Origin: Verrucomicrobiales bacterium
Lineage (GTDB): Bacteria > Verrucomicrobiota > Verrucomicrobiae > Limisphaerales > UBA9464
NCBI GenBank assembly: GCA_005789375.1
Contig: SXXZ01000074.1
Span: 1-6,573 of the forward strand
DNA length: 6,573 nt
Reading direction: 5' to 3'
Made by a program: the position numbers and the translations under genes. Positions 1 to 6,573 of this stretch are shown here, one piece after another (position 1 is the first letter of the stretch; every line of letters begins with the position of its first letter). Below the pieces are notes generated by a model that ran no database searches, had not been told where the DNA came from, and was given only the letters and a program-made list of their open reading frames with translations.

Positions 1-1075
1 ATTCGCTGCCGAAGCCCGGGAGTCCGCCGGCATGACGCACCCAAATGAGGCCGCGTTGGTCCTGGTTCCAACTCAATCCGGCGCTGTAGCCCGCCACTCG
101 GGCCACGGAATGCCCCTCGGAGTCGTGGAGATCTTGCACCACCGAAATCACCTCCCACGGGCGGTGCATTTCTCGCCGGGTGGAGCGTTTCAGCGGACCG
201 GTATCGGCTCCCTCCCGCGGAGGCCAGGCATCAAGGTGGAAGGCCGAATAGCGGGCGAAGTCTTCGAGAGTGGTGATCAGTCCGCCCATGGCTCCCCAAC
301 TGCCATCGTGCAGCAGGGGTTCGGGTTTCCAACGCTCGTCTTCCCAACGGTATCCCAGCGCCAACGGATCGGCGGGAACCTTGTCCCACTCATAGACCGT
401 GTTGGTCATGCCCAGCGGCTTGAGGATCCTACGGGTGATGTAGGCTTGATATGGCTCTCGGGCTACACGGGTCACGATTCGGCCCAGCAGCGCATAGCCG
501 AGGTTGCTGTATTCCCAGCGGGTGCCCGTGGGCGAGGCAGCGGTCAGGCCCCGGGCCACCAAGGCGTCGAGCTGGGCGTCGGTTTCGGCGAGCTTGCGGT
601 CGCCCCACGGGTCGTCTTGTGGGAATCCGCCCGACATTCGGAGCAGGTGCCGCACGGTGAGGGTCGGGGAGTCCGGGGTGGCAGGCTGCACCTTCTGGAA
701 TTCGGGCAAGTGCTTTGAAACCGGGTCTTCCAGGGAAAGTTTGCCCGCATCCCGCAATTGGAGGACCGCCGCCGCCGTCACGCTCTTCGACATGGATGCG
801 ATCCGAAACCGCGTGGCTGGAGTGACTGGTTGCTCGGGCTCGACGCGGGCCATTCCGGCGGCTCGGACATGCAGAAGGCGACCGTCGACCACCAATCCCC
901 AAATATGCCCCGGGATGTGGTTGGAGGTCGCATGGGCTTCGTACAGCGCATCGAGTTGCGGGAGCAGGGCGCGGATTCTTTCCATGCGCGCCGAACTGCC
1001 CCACAGGGGATCGGGCACTTGCGCCTGAGCGATGTGCACTCCCAGCCAGACAACGAGCAGCAATCCGCGCATCAT
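1..1075 (-). CDS. Secreted serine hydrolase, beta-lactamase (class C/PBP-like) family, 3' end outside window
   Basis: This is an open minus-strand frame of 358 codons from the ATG at 1075 to the window edge, with no stop. The N-terminus (MMRGLLLVVWLGVHIAQA) is a typical Sec signal peptide, with likely cleavage after AQA at residue 18, so the enzyme is probably periplasmic or secreted. All three motifs of the serine beta-lactamase/DD-peptidase fold are visible: SMSK at residues 94-97 (nucleophile Ser94, general base Lys97), YSN at 189-191, and HAG at 348-350 in place of the KTG box. RHLLRMSGG (142-150) and GAMGGLITTLEDFARY (261-276) are also characteristic of the family. HAG instead of KTG is common among esterase or peptidase-like members, so antibiotic hydrolysis should not be assumed; the substrate is unknown. 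GTG codons at 1093 and 1102 are possible longer starts, but ATG 1075 places the signal peptide best. No Shine-Dalgarno site is seen. The gene is divergent from the haem protein gene. The family call is firm, the substrate is not. Confidence 0.9.
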   Translation of the reverse strand, partial: MMRGLLLVVWLGVHIAQAQVPDPLWGSSARMERIRALLPQLDALYEAHATSNHIPGHIWGLVVDGRLLHVRAAGMARVEPEQPVTPATRFRIASMSKSVTAAAVLQLRDAGKLSLEDPVSKHLPEFQKVQPATPDSPTLTVRHLLRMSGGFPQDDPWGDRKLAETDAQLDALVARGLTAASPTGTRWEYSNLGYALLGRIVTRVAREPYQAYITRRILKPLGMTNTVYEWDKVPADPLALGYRWEDERWKPEPLLHDGSWGAMGGLITTLEDFARYSAFHLDAWPPREGADTGPLKRSTRREMHRPWEVISVVQDLHDSEGHSVARVAGYSAGLSWNQDQRGLIWVRHAGGLPGFGSE

Positions 1076-1202
1076 GCGGGTGAAGATGGGCACCGTGAGC
1101 ACCGCTGGGCCAATGGTTTTTCGCGGCCGACTGAATACCGGTGAGGCGAAGTCCGTTTTGACATTGGTGTCGGGCCGGCAAGGCTGGTCAGGGATCTCAT
1201 TC
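1076..1202. promoter_or_regulatory. Divergent intergenic region, presumed to carry promoters for both flanking genes
   Basis: These 127 bp lie between two gene starts that point away from each other, so both promoters should be here unless they lie inside the genes. On the plus strand a perfect -35-like TTGACA occurs at 1158-1163, but no convincing -10 box is found about 17 bp downstream. An AGGGA at 1190-1194 lies 8 nt before the ATG at 1203 and is a weak ribosome-binding candidate for the plus-strand gene. On the minus strand nothing better than isolated weak hexamers is visible. No operator-like palindrome was recognised. The assignment rests mainly on gene orientation. Confidence 0.35.
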
Positions 1203-4103
1203 ATGAAGCGACCTTTTCATTTGGCTGCGGCGTTGCTGCGAATTTCCGCGGGCTGGTTGTGTGCTTTCGGGCTCACTGCGGCCGATCCGTCTTCGGTGGA
1301 GTTCTTCGAGAACCGCATCCGTCCGATCTTGGCCGAGCGTTGCTACGAATGTCACAGCGCCCAGTCCGAATCGCTCAAGGGCGGGTTGCGCTTGGATTTT
1401 AAGGCGGGTTGGGAAAAGGGCGGGGCTTCGGGGACGCCGTCAGTGATTCCGGGAAACCCTGACTCGAGCTTGCTCATCCAGGTGGTGAAGGGGACTGCGG
1501 CCGACGTGAAGGCCATGCCTCCCAAGGGCGGGGCTTTGAAGCCCGAACAAATCGCCGACTTCGAGGCCTGGATTCGTGCCGGAGCACCCGATCCGCGGAC
1601 CGGCGCCCCCACCGCGGCCAAGCCTGATCCGGCCGCTCGTCACTGGGCTTTCCAAGGGCCGCTCATGCCGGCCCGGCCGACGGTCCGCAAGTCTTCCTGG
1701 CCACGGACCGGCATGGACTGGTTTGTCCTCGCCGCCCTGGAGGCCAAGGGCCTGACGCCCACTCCAGAGGCCGATCGTCGCACGTTGCTCCGCCGCGCGA
1801 CCCACGATCTAACCGGGCTGCCTCCGACGCCCGAGGCAATGGAATCCTTCCTGAAGGACCGCTCCGAGCAGGCTTATTCGCGGGTGGTGGACCGCCTGCT
1901 TGCCTCGACTGCCTACGGTGAGCGCTGGGGTCGGCACTGGCTGGATGTGGCCCGTTACGCCGACAGCAAGGGCTACGTTTTTGAAGAGGAGCGTCGGTAT
2001 CCCTACAGCCACACCTACCGCGACTGGGTGGTGGAAGCCTTCAACCGCGACCTGCCTTACGACCGGTTCCTCATCGAGCAGTTGGCCGGAGACCAGTTGG
2101 CCACCGAGACCGATCGCAAGCCGTTGGCGGCCATGGGTTTTCTGACCTTGGGTCGCCGGTTCCTCAATAATCAGTCAGACATCATCGATGACCGAATCGA
2201 TGTGACCACCCGCGGACTGATGGGGCTCACCGTTCAGTGTGCCCGTTGCCACGACCATAAATTCGATCCCATCCCCACGGCCGACTACTACTCGCTTTAC
2301 GGACTCTTCTCCAACAGCCACGAACCGGATCCCAAGCCGCTCGTGGGCGAGAATCCCGATCGTCAGCAGGCGGCCGACTACGACAAGGAATTGGCCAAGC
2401 GGCGCAAGGATCTCGATGACTATCGGACGGATCAAACCGCAGCGGTGATCCAGAAGTTGCGGACGAAGATCGGCGATTACCTGCTCACGGCTCAGGAGAG
2501 CACAGTGCTCGAGGGCGGAGCCCAGGAAAGCCTGGCCCGGCAGCGGAGCTTGGATCCGGGGTTGGTGGGTGCGTGGAAAGGGCGATTGGAATCGTTAAAA
2601 AAATCCCCCCATCCGGTGTTTGCACCTTTCTTTGCCTGGGCGGCCTTGGGCACCAATGACTTTGCATCACGGGCTCCGAAGATCGCCGAGGAGTTGGCCG
2701 CGGGTCGGTGGCAGGGGCAACCGATTAACACCCGTCTGGTGGCTGATTTCAAAGGATGGGCCCCCACCAATTTGGCGGCGATGACCGCTCGCTACGGCTT
2801 CGTCTTCAATCAAATCGACACCGAGTGGAAAGCCGCTGTGGCCGAGGCAAAAAAAGACGGCAAGCCGGAGCCCAAGTCATTGCCCGACGCGGCGGCCGAG
2901 GAATTGCGGCAAGTATTGTACGCGGGTGATTCGCCCATCCAAGGGGCGCTGGGCGGTATCGATCGGTTCTTTGACACGCCCGTGGCCCAGAAGAGCCGGG
3001 CCCTCAAGCGCAAGCTCGACGAACTCGATTCCATGCATGCCGGGGCGCCCTTGCGGGCTATGGCCCTCATGGACAACGCCAGCATCTCGCAACCGGTTAT
3101 TTTTAAGCGGGGCAATCCCGGCAATCACGGGCCGAAGGTGCCTCTGCAGCAATTGGCCATTGTCGCCGGACCGAATCGAAAGCCCTTCACCCAGGGAAGC
3201 GGTCGGTTGGAGTTTGCCCGGTCGGTGGCCTCTCCAGAAAACCCACTCACCGCGCGGGTCATGGTTAACCGAGTTTGGATGCGGCATTTCGGATCGCCGT
3301 TGGTCAAGACGCCCAGTGATTTCGGGGTACGCACCGAACCTCCGAGCCATCCAGAACTGCTGGATTATCTGGCGGTTCATTGGGTCCAACAAGGGTGGTC
3401 TATGAAGGCGCTGCATCGGGAGATGCTCCTCTCAGCAGCGTATCGTCAATCGAGTGATCCCGAGGCGGCAGGGCTCTCGCGCAAGGCGTTGGCCCGAGCT
3501 CAAAAGGTGGATCCGAGCAACACCCTCTTCTGGCGGATGAACCGTCAGCGGACTGACTTCGAGTCCATGCGCGATGGGTTGCTGGCGGTGGCCGGAAGCC
3601 TGGATCCCAAGGTGGGCGGCCTCGCGGTGAGCATTTACGACACCGACAAGCCCGTGTTGCGTCGCACCCTCTACGGTTACATCGATCGACAGAATCTTCC
3701 CGGAATCCTGCGGTCTTTCGACTTCGCTAGCCCGGACACGTCGTCTGCGGGTCGCTTCCAGACCAGCGTTCCTCAGCAGGCACTCTTCTGGCTGAACAGC
3801 AGTTTGGTGGCCGAACAGGCGCGGGCTATTCTTGAACGGCCGGACGTGAAATCCCTCGAGGGCGATGCACGGGTGAAGCGCCTCTACGCACTCACCTACC
3901 AGCGTGCTCCGTCTCGCCGGGAGTTGGCCGCGGCTCGAGAGTTTCTGAAGCAAACGCCCGCACCGCCCCAAGTGGAACCGGTCGCCGGCGAAGCCAAATC
4001 GGGCGACAAGAAAGCATCCAAGGAACCCCCGAAGCCACTGAGCTTGTGGGAGCAGTACGCGCAGGTGCTCTTGGCTGTCAATGAGTTTGCCTTTTTCGAT
4101 TAA
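1203..4103 (+). CDS. Secreted PSCyt1-DUF1549-DUF1553 haem-binding protein (planctomycete-type cytochrome c)
   Basis: This 966-residue protein has the standard three-part architecture of a family abundant in Planctomycetota and Verrucomicrobiota. Residues 1-27 form a signal peptide (cleavage near LTAA|D). The PSCyt1 domain spans about 33-130, with the haem c motif CYECH at 47-51 and MPPKGG at 105-110, whose Met is a plausible distal iron ligand. DUF1549 starts near 171 (MDWFVLAALEAKGL), includes RWGRHWLDVARYAD at 241-254, and carries a second CxxCH, CARCH, at 346-350. A less conserved, charged middle region (about 385-660) follows. DUF1553 runs from about 665, with NRVWMRHFG and SVPQQALFWLNS (854-865), and the protein ends in a typical NEFAFFD tail. 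A Pro/Lys-rich stretch at about 918-946 interrupts the C-terminal helices. Members are thought to be exported and are often encoded with polysaccharide or sulfatase functions; the actual reaction is unknown. The frame stays open upstream to 1032, but ATG 1203 is chosen because the signal peptide starts there and upstream sequence overlaps the divergent gene. The usual DUF1501 partner does not follow. Confidence 0.95.
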   Translation: MKRPFHLAAALLRISAGWLCAFGLTAADPSSVEFFENRIRPILAERCYECHSAQSESLKGGLRLDFKAGWEKGGASGTPSVIPGNPDSSLLIQVVKGTAADVKAMPPKGGALKPEQIADFEAWIRAGAPDPRTGAPTAAKPDPAARHWAFQGPLMPARPTVRKSSWPRTGMDWFVLAALEAKGLTPTPEADRRTLLRRATHDLTGLPPTPEAMESFLKDRSEQAYSRVVDRLLASTAYGERWGRHWLDVARYADSKGYVFEEERRYPYSHTYRDWVVEAFNRDLPYDRFLIEQLAGDQLATETDRKPLAAMGFLTLGRRFLNNQSDIIDDRIDVTTRGLMGLTVQCARCHDHKFDPIPTADYYSLYGLFSNSHEPDPKPLVGENPDRQQAADYDKELAKRRKDLDDYRTDQTAAVIQKLRTKIGDYLLTAQESTVLEGGAQESLARQRSLDPGLVGAWKGRLESLKKSPHPVFAPFFAWAALGTNDFASRAPKIAEELAAGRWQGQPINTRLVADFKGWAPTNLAAMTARYGFVFNQIDTEWKAAVAEAKKDGKPEPKSLPDAAAEELRQVLYAGDSPIQGALGGIDRFFDTPVAQKSRALKRKLDELDSMHAGAPLRAMALMDNASISQPVIFKRGNPGNHGPKVPLQQLAIVAGPNRKPFTQGSGRLEFARSVASPENPLTARVMVNRVWMRHFGSPLVKTPSDFGVRTEPPSHPELLDYLAVHWVQQGWSMKALHREMLLSAAYRQSSDPEAAGLSRKALARAQKVDPSNTLFWRMNRQRTDFESMRDGLLAVAGSLDPKVGGLAVSIYDTDKPVLRRTLYGYIDRQNLPGILRSFDFASPDTSSAGRFQTSVPQQALFWLNSSLVAEQARAILERPDVKSLEGDARVKRLYALTYQRAPSRRELAAAREFLKQTPAPPQVEPVAGEAKSGDKKASKEPPKPLSLWEQYAQVLLAVNEFAFFD

Positions 4104-4126
4104 TCCAACGGCCCTCTCAGCCCCTC

Positions 4127-4648
4127 ATGAAGCCTTCTGCCAGCCATGCGATTCCGTTGCCTCACCGGCATCGCCAAGAAGCGGCCGAAGGCTGGCTGAT
4201 GTTGGGTAATCCACTCGAGGCATTGGCGGAGTTGGATGGCCTTCCGGATGTGTTCCGTCAGCGGTTGGATGTCCTAACCTTGCATTGGTCGGCCTGCTCG
4301 AGCTTGGGGCGTTGGGATGAGGCTTGGAGGGTGGCCAACGCCCAATGGGCCCACTATCCGGAGGTCGTGGAGAGTTGGATTCACCGATCTTATGCGGCCC
4401 GTCGTCACACGGGTGGGTCCATCGACATGGCCTTCGACTTGCTTGAGCCGTCACTCGAGCGGTTCCCCACTGAGCCCATTTTGTATTACAATTTGGCCTG
4501 CTACCTCGCCCAGATGGGACGTGAAGAGGATGCTTGGAAGCGCTTCCAACAGGCACTGGAGGCCGGAGATCCGATCGAGTTCCGCATGATGGCTTTGGCT
4601 GACGAAGACCTAAAGCCCATCTGGCCTCGGATCGCGGTCATGAGTTGA
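4127..4648 (+). CDS. Small TPR-like helical-repeat protein
   Basis: This 173-residue protein has no signal peptide or membrane segment, so it is probably cytoplasmic. It shows about four degenerate helix-turn-helix units of the tetratricopeptide type: about 17-40 (AAEGWLMLGNPLEALAELDGLP), 46-78 (with the turn SLGRWDEAW), 80-113 (with a longer loop around HTGG) and 116-147 (YYNLACYLAQMGREEDAW, the clearest TPR match). Small residues and Gly-x-x-x-x-A spacing at the helix turns support the call. TPR folds bind other proteins or peptides; no enzymatic motif is present and the partner is unknown. The start lies only 23 bp after the stop of the haem protein gene with no terminator between, so co-transcription is likely. 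No Shine-Dalgarno sequence precedes the ATG. Single-unit TPR proteins of this size are, from general knowledge, common in Verrucomicrobiota genomes. The fold is fairly sure, the role is not. Confidence 0.8.
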   Translation: MKPSASHAIPLPHRHRQEAAEGWLMLGNPLEALAELDGLPDVFRQRLDVLTLHWSACSSLGRWDEAWRVANAQWAHYPEVVESWIHRSYAARRHTGGSIDMAFDLLEPSLERFPTEPILYYNLACYLAQMGREEDAWKRFQQALEAGDPIEFRMMALADEDLKPIWPRIAVMS

Positions 4649-4660
4649 GGCTGGAATAGA

Positions 4661-4689
4661 AATTCGAGGTTTCTCGAGCCTCTTGAATT
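4661..4689 (+). other. Imperfect inverted repeat (hairpin) between the TPR gene and cinA
   Basis: AATTCGAGG at 4661-4669 can pair with CCTC (4679-4682) plus GAATT (4685-4689), leaving a TT bulge and a 9-nt loop: nine base pairs in all. A competing hairpin uses TCGAG (4664-4668) with CTCGA (4673-4677) around a GTTT loop, so the two folds exclude each other. There is no T-tract directly after the stem, so it is not a textbook terminator. It lies 35 nt upstream of the chosen cinA start. The pairing is read directly from the sequence; a biological role is only possible. Confidence 0.3.
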
Positions 4690-4723
4690 GGCCTTTGCCG
4701 CGTTTGGAACCACCTTTCTCCTA

Positions 4724-5992
4724 GTGACCATTGAGATCATCAACACCGGTTCCGAGCTCCTGCTGGGCCGTATTCTGAACACCCATCAGCAGTGGCTGTG
4801 TTCGCGGTTGACCCAGTCCGGATACACGGTGGCTCGCCAGGTGTTGGTCTCCGACCGGGGTGAAGACATTCAGCAAGCGGTGCGTGAAGGGTTGAGTCGG
4901 GCCGACTTGGTGATCACCACCGGTGGCCTTGGTCCGACCTGCGACGATATTACCCGCGAACGCATTGCCGAGTTGTTGGGGCGGACGTTGGTGTTTGACT
5001 CCGCTGTCAGCGACGCCATCCAAGCGTTTTTCCAATCGCGCGGACGTCCGGTTCCCCCGCGCACCCGGGTCGAAGCCATGGTTCCGCAAGGAGCGATCGT
5101 GGTGCCCAATGGCCAGGGCACGGCCCCCGGGTTAATGATCGAAGCCTCACCCAATCCGTTCCGACCCGAGGGAAAGCGTTCTTGGTTGGTGATGTTGCCG
5201 GGGCCGCCGCGCGAGTTGCGCCCGATGTTCGACCAAGAGGTTCTGCCATGGATGAGTCGTGAATTTCCGCGTGAAACGGAGTTCGTTTGCCGCACTCTCA
5301 AGACCGCTGGCATTGGTGAATCCAACATGGAGGAACTAATTTCGGCTCCGCTCCAGCACCTCACCGAGGGTGGAATGGACTTGGGCTTTTGTGCTCGGGT
5401 GGGCGAGGTGGATGTGCGGTTCGTAGCGCGAGGGACCGATGCGGCGGCGGTGGTGACCGAGGCCGAGGCCATCACCCGACGGTTGGCCGGAGACGCGGTC
5501 TTTGGCGAACAGGACGAAGTGCTCGAAGGGGTTGTGGTCCGCGCATTGACCCAGCGGGGGCAGACCTTGGCGCTGGCCGAGAGTTGCACCGGTGGTCATA
5601 TCGCCCACCGCATCACCAATATCCCTGGGGCATCGGCGGTGTTCTTGGCTGGCTACGTGACCTATGCCAATGCTGCCAAGGCTCGAACCTTGGGAGTTCG
5701 GGAGGAGTCGCTGCGAGAGTTTGGAGCGGTGAGTGAAGCGGTAGCGCGGGAAATGGCCGAGGGAGCCCGTCGGGTGTCCGGTTCCGACTGGGCCTTGTCG
5801 GTGACCGGCATCGCCGGACCTTCGGGCGGCACTCTGGATAAACCCGTAGGCACGGTGTGGATGGCGCTGGCAGGGCCGGACGGCACGGAAGCGGTGCAGC
5901 GCCTCAATCGCTTCGACCGCGAGACCTTCAAGTTCACCACCAGCCAACAGGCCCTCCACCTGCTATTCCGTCAACTGAAGCGCTCCCACTGA
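4724..5992 (+). CDS. cinA: CinA family nicotinamide mononucleotide deamidase / ADP-ribose pyrophosphatase-like protein
   Basis: This is a full-length two-domain CinA of 422 residues, close to the roughly 415 of well-known homologues. The N-terminal MoaB/Mog-like (MoCF) domain, about 3-170, has TGSELLLGRILN near the start and GGLGPTCDD at 67-75; in characterised CinA proteins it hydrolyses ADP-ribose-type pyrophosphates. The C-terminal CinA/PncC domain, about 255-415, has AESCTGG at 285-291, a YVTYANAAKARTLGV stretch and VTGIAGPSGG at 360-369; it deamidates NMN to nicotinic acid mononucleotide, recycling a by-product of DNA ligase and NAD consumption. The protein is cytosolic, with no signal peptide. 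GTG 4724 is chosen because it gives MTIEIINTGSELL, matching the family N-terminus; an in-frame TTG at 4688 would add 12 non-conserved residues. No strong Shine-Dalgarno site is visible. The position usually occupied by Arg, Glu or His in GGLGPTxDD is Cys73 here. The competence-related name comes from streptococci and does not imply competence in this organism. Confidence 0.95.
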   Translation: MTIEIINTGSELLLGRILNTHQQWLCSRLTQSGYTVARQVLVSDRGEDIQQAVREGLSRADLVITTGGLGPTCDDITRERIAELLGRTLVFDSAVSDAIQAFFQSRGRPVPPRTRVEAMVPQGAIVVPNGQGTAPGLMIEASPNPFRPEGKRSWLVMLPGPPRELRPMFDQEVLPWMSREFPRETEFVCRTLKTAGIGESNMEELISAPLQHLTEGGMDLGFCARVGEVDVRFVARGTDAAAVVTEAEAITRRLAGDAVFGEQDEVLEGVVVRALTQRGQTLALAESCTGGHIAHRITNIPGASAVFLAGYVTYANAAKARTLGVREESLREFGAVSEAVAREMAEGARRVSGSDWALSVTGIAGPSGGTLDKPVGTVWMALAGPDGTEAVQRLNRFDRETFKFTTSQQALHLLFRQLKRSH

Positions 5993-6227
5993 CGTCGGTT
6001 CCCTGCAACGGAATGCGGTAACGAGATTGGGAATGCCCTCCTCGGTAGCCAGAAAACGAGGGGTTTTGTGCTCCGCGAGGGGTGGTTGCCGGTGCAGTGT
6101 CATCGCTCGTTCCGGCCGGGTCTTGCTGCTGCAGGGTGTGGGTGGGTCGACTGTGCCGAGCTTGCCAAGCGGCAGGGCGGCCCGTCCAAGACACGAGGGC
6201 ACGAACGTCGCTTAAATCACAAATCCA
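5993..6227. other. Intergenic region between cinA and the epimerase gene
   Basis: These 235 bp hold a weak terminator-like hairpin just after cinA (6038-6067). A second hairpin with an 8-bp stem and a GA bulge lies at 6154-6174 (TGCC/GCTT pairing with AAGC/GGCA around a GCC loop) and has no T-tract. A -10-like TTAAAT at 6212-6217 sits 10 nt before the next ATG, with no matching -35. Short open frames here show no recognisable protein family and no codon pattern like the neighbouring genes. No tRNA or known riboswitch was recognised. The promoter of the epimerase gene is presumed to lie here. Confidence 0.4.
6038..6067 (+). terminator. Candidate rho-independent terminator after cinA
   Basis: CTCCTCG (6038-6044) pairs with CGAGGGG (6057-6063) as a 7-bp stem with one T-G wobble, around a 12-nt loop, followed by TTTT (6064-6067). 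It begins 45 nt after the cinA stop. The large loop and short T-run make it weak, but its position between two functionally unrelated genes suits a terminator. Confidence 0.4.
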
Positions 6228-6573
6228 ATGGCAAACCTTCATCGCATTCAGGTCGTGGATTCCCATACCGGCGGCGAACCGACTCGCGTGGTGATTTCCG
6301 GCGGGCCGGACTTGGGAACCGGTCCTCTCTCGGAGCGCGTGCTGCGGCTGGGGAGCCAATTCGACCGAGTCCGGTCGGCCGTGGTCAACGAACCACGGGG
6401 TTCCGATGTCTTGGTGGGCGCTCTTTTGGTTTCGCCTCACGCCCCCGACTGCAGCTTCGGTGTGATCTTCTTCAACAACGTCGGATCCTTGGGCATGTGT
6501 GGGCATGGCACCATCGGCTTGATGGTCACCCTGGCGCACCTGGGTCGAGTGCGACCGGGCACCCATCGAATTG
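6228..6573 (+). CDS. Proline racemase family protein, probably 4-hydroxyproline 2-epimerase, 3' end outside window
   Basis: The first 115 residues are present, open to the window edge; family members are usually about 310-350 residues. The N-terminus [14 protein letters not shown] (9-22), [14 protein letters not shown] (54-67) and the catalytic block [17 protein letters not shown] (81-97) identify the proline racemase superfamily. Cys91 in MCGHG is the first of the two active-site residues that abstract and donate the alpha proton; the second lies beyond the window. Epimerases invert trans-4-hydroxy-L-proline to cis-4-hydroxy-D-proline in the hydroxyproline degradation pathway in the cytosol. 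The [13 protein letters not shown] segment looks more like hydroxyproline epimerases than proline racemases, but trans-3-hydroxyproline dehydratases keep the first Cys too and differ at the second residue, so the exact reaction cannot be settled here. No signal peptide is present. The ATG at 6228 begins right at the conserved N-terminus; no Shine-Dalgarno site precedes it. Confidence 0.9.
   Translation, partial: MANLHRIQVVDSHTGGEPTRVVISGGPDLGTGPLSERVLRLGSQFDRVRSAVVNEPRGSDVLVGALLVSPHAPDCSFGVIFFNNVGSLGMCGHGTIGLMVTLAHLGRVRPGTHRI

Noticed and set aside
1158..1163. Perfect TTGACA hexamer as a sigma-70 promoter for the haem protein gene.
   Set aside because: No acceptable -10 box at 16-18 bp spacing, so it is not listed as a defined promoter.
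32..1181. Several long open frames on both strands across 32-1181 (for example 32-718 plus, 429-1181 minus).
   Set aside because: They are out-of-frame shadows of the serine hydrolase gene, whose own frame carries a signal peptide and all three catalytic motifs; the shadows have no recognisable family.
1032..1202. In-frame upstream extension of the haem protein gene to 1032.
   Set aside because: It overlaps the start of the divergent hydrolase gene, encodes no conserved sequence, and would bury the signal peptide that starts at 1203.
2877..3971. Long antisense frames under the DUF1553 region (179 codons each).
   Set aside because: Long antisense frames are expected opposite GC-rich genes with strong third-position bias; their translations look like low-complexity shadow protein.
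6027..6294. Short plus-strand open frames in the cinA-epimerase spacer as a small protein gene.
   Set aside because: One crosses the epimerase start in the wrong frame, and the compositions (Arg/Gly/Ser-rich) look like translated non-coding GC-rich DNA.
5934..6566. Minus-strand open frame of 210 codons spanning the cinA-epimerase gap.
   Set aside because: It runs antisense to both clear genes and has no family resemblance; the plus-strand proline racemase motifs explain the region.
1..6573. CRISPR array, insertion sequence ends, tRNA genes, phage or defence genes.
   Set aside because: No regularly spaced repeats, terminal inverted repeats, cloverleaf-like sequence or matching protein motifs were seen on either strand.

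Overview
The window is GC-rich bacterial chromosome with ordinary, densely packed genes. It most resembles Verrucomicrobiota, with Planctomycetota as the alternative. The main pointer is a 966-residue secreted protein with the planctomycete-type cytochrome c, DUF1549 and DUF1553 architecture, a family heavily expanded in those two phyla. Clear Shine-Dalgarno sites are scarce, which also fits. The phylum assignment is an inference from gene content; there is no rRNA or other strong marker.

Layout. On the minus strand, bases 1-1075 encode the N-terminal 358 residues of a secreted serine hydrolase of the beta-lactamase/penicillin-binding fold; its 3' end lies outside the window. A 127-bp divergent intergenic region (1076-1202) separates it from the plus-strand genes. 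These are the large haem-binding PSCyt1/DUF1549/DUF1553 protein (1203-4103), a small TPR-like helical-repeat protein 23 bp downstream (4127-4648), a full-length CinA (4724-5992, GTG start), and the 5' part of a proline racemase/4-hydroxyproline epimerase family gene (6228 to the window end).

How the genes fit together. The divergent pair are both exported proteins and could share a promoter region. The haem protein and TPR gene are close enough to be co-transcribed. CinA (NAD by-product and pyridine-nucleotide salvage) and the epimerase (hydroxyproline catabolism) are functionally separate and appear to be neighbours only. A weak hairpin terminator after cinA supports separating it from the epimerase gene.

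No new defence, mobile or regulatory system is evident. There is no CRISPR array, insertion sequence, tRNA, rRNA or phage gene. The items most worth a second look are two A7 tracts in the same codon phase in the middle of the haem protein, each matching a -1 slippery heptamer; the absence of the usual DUF1501 partner gene; and a bulged hairpin in the leader of cinA.
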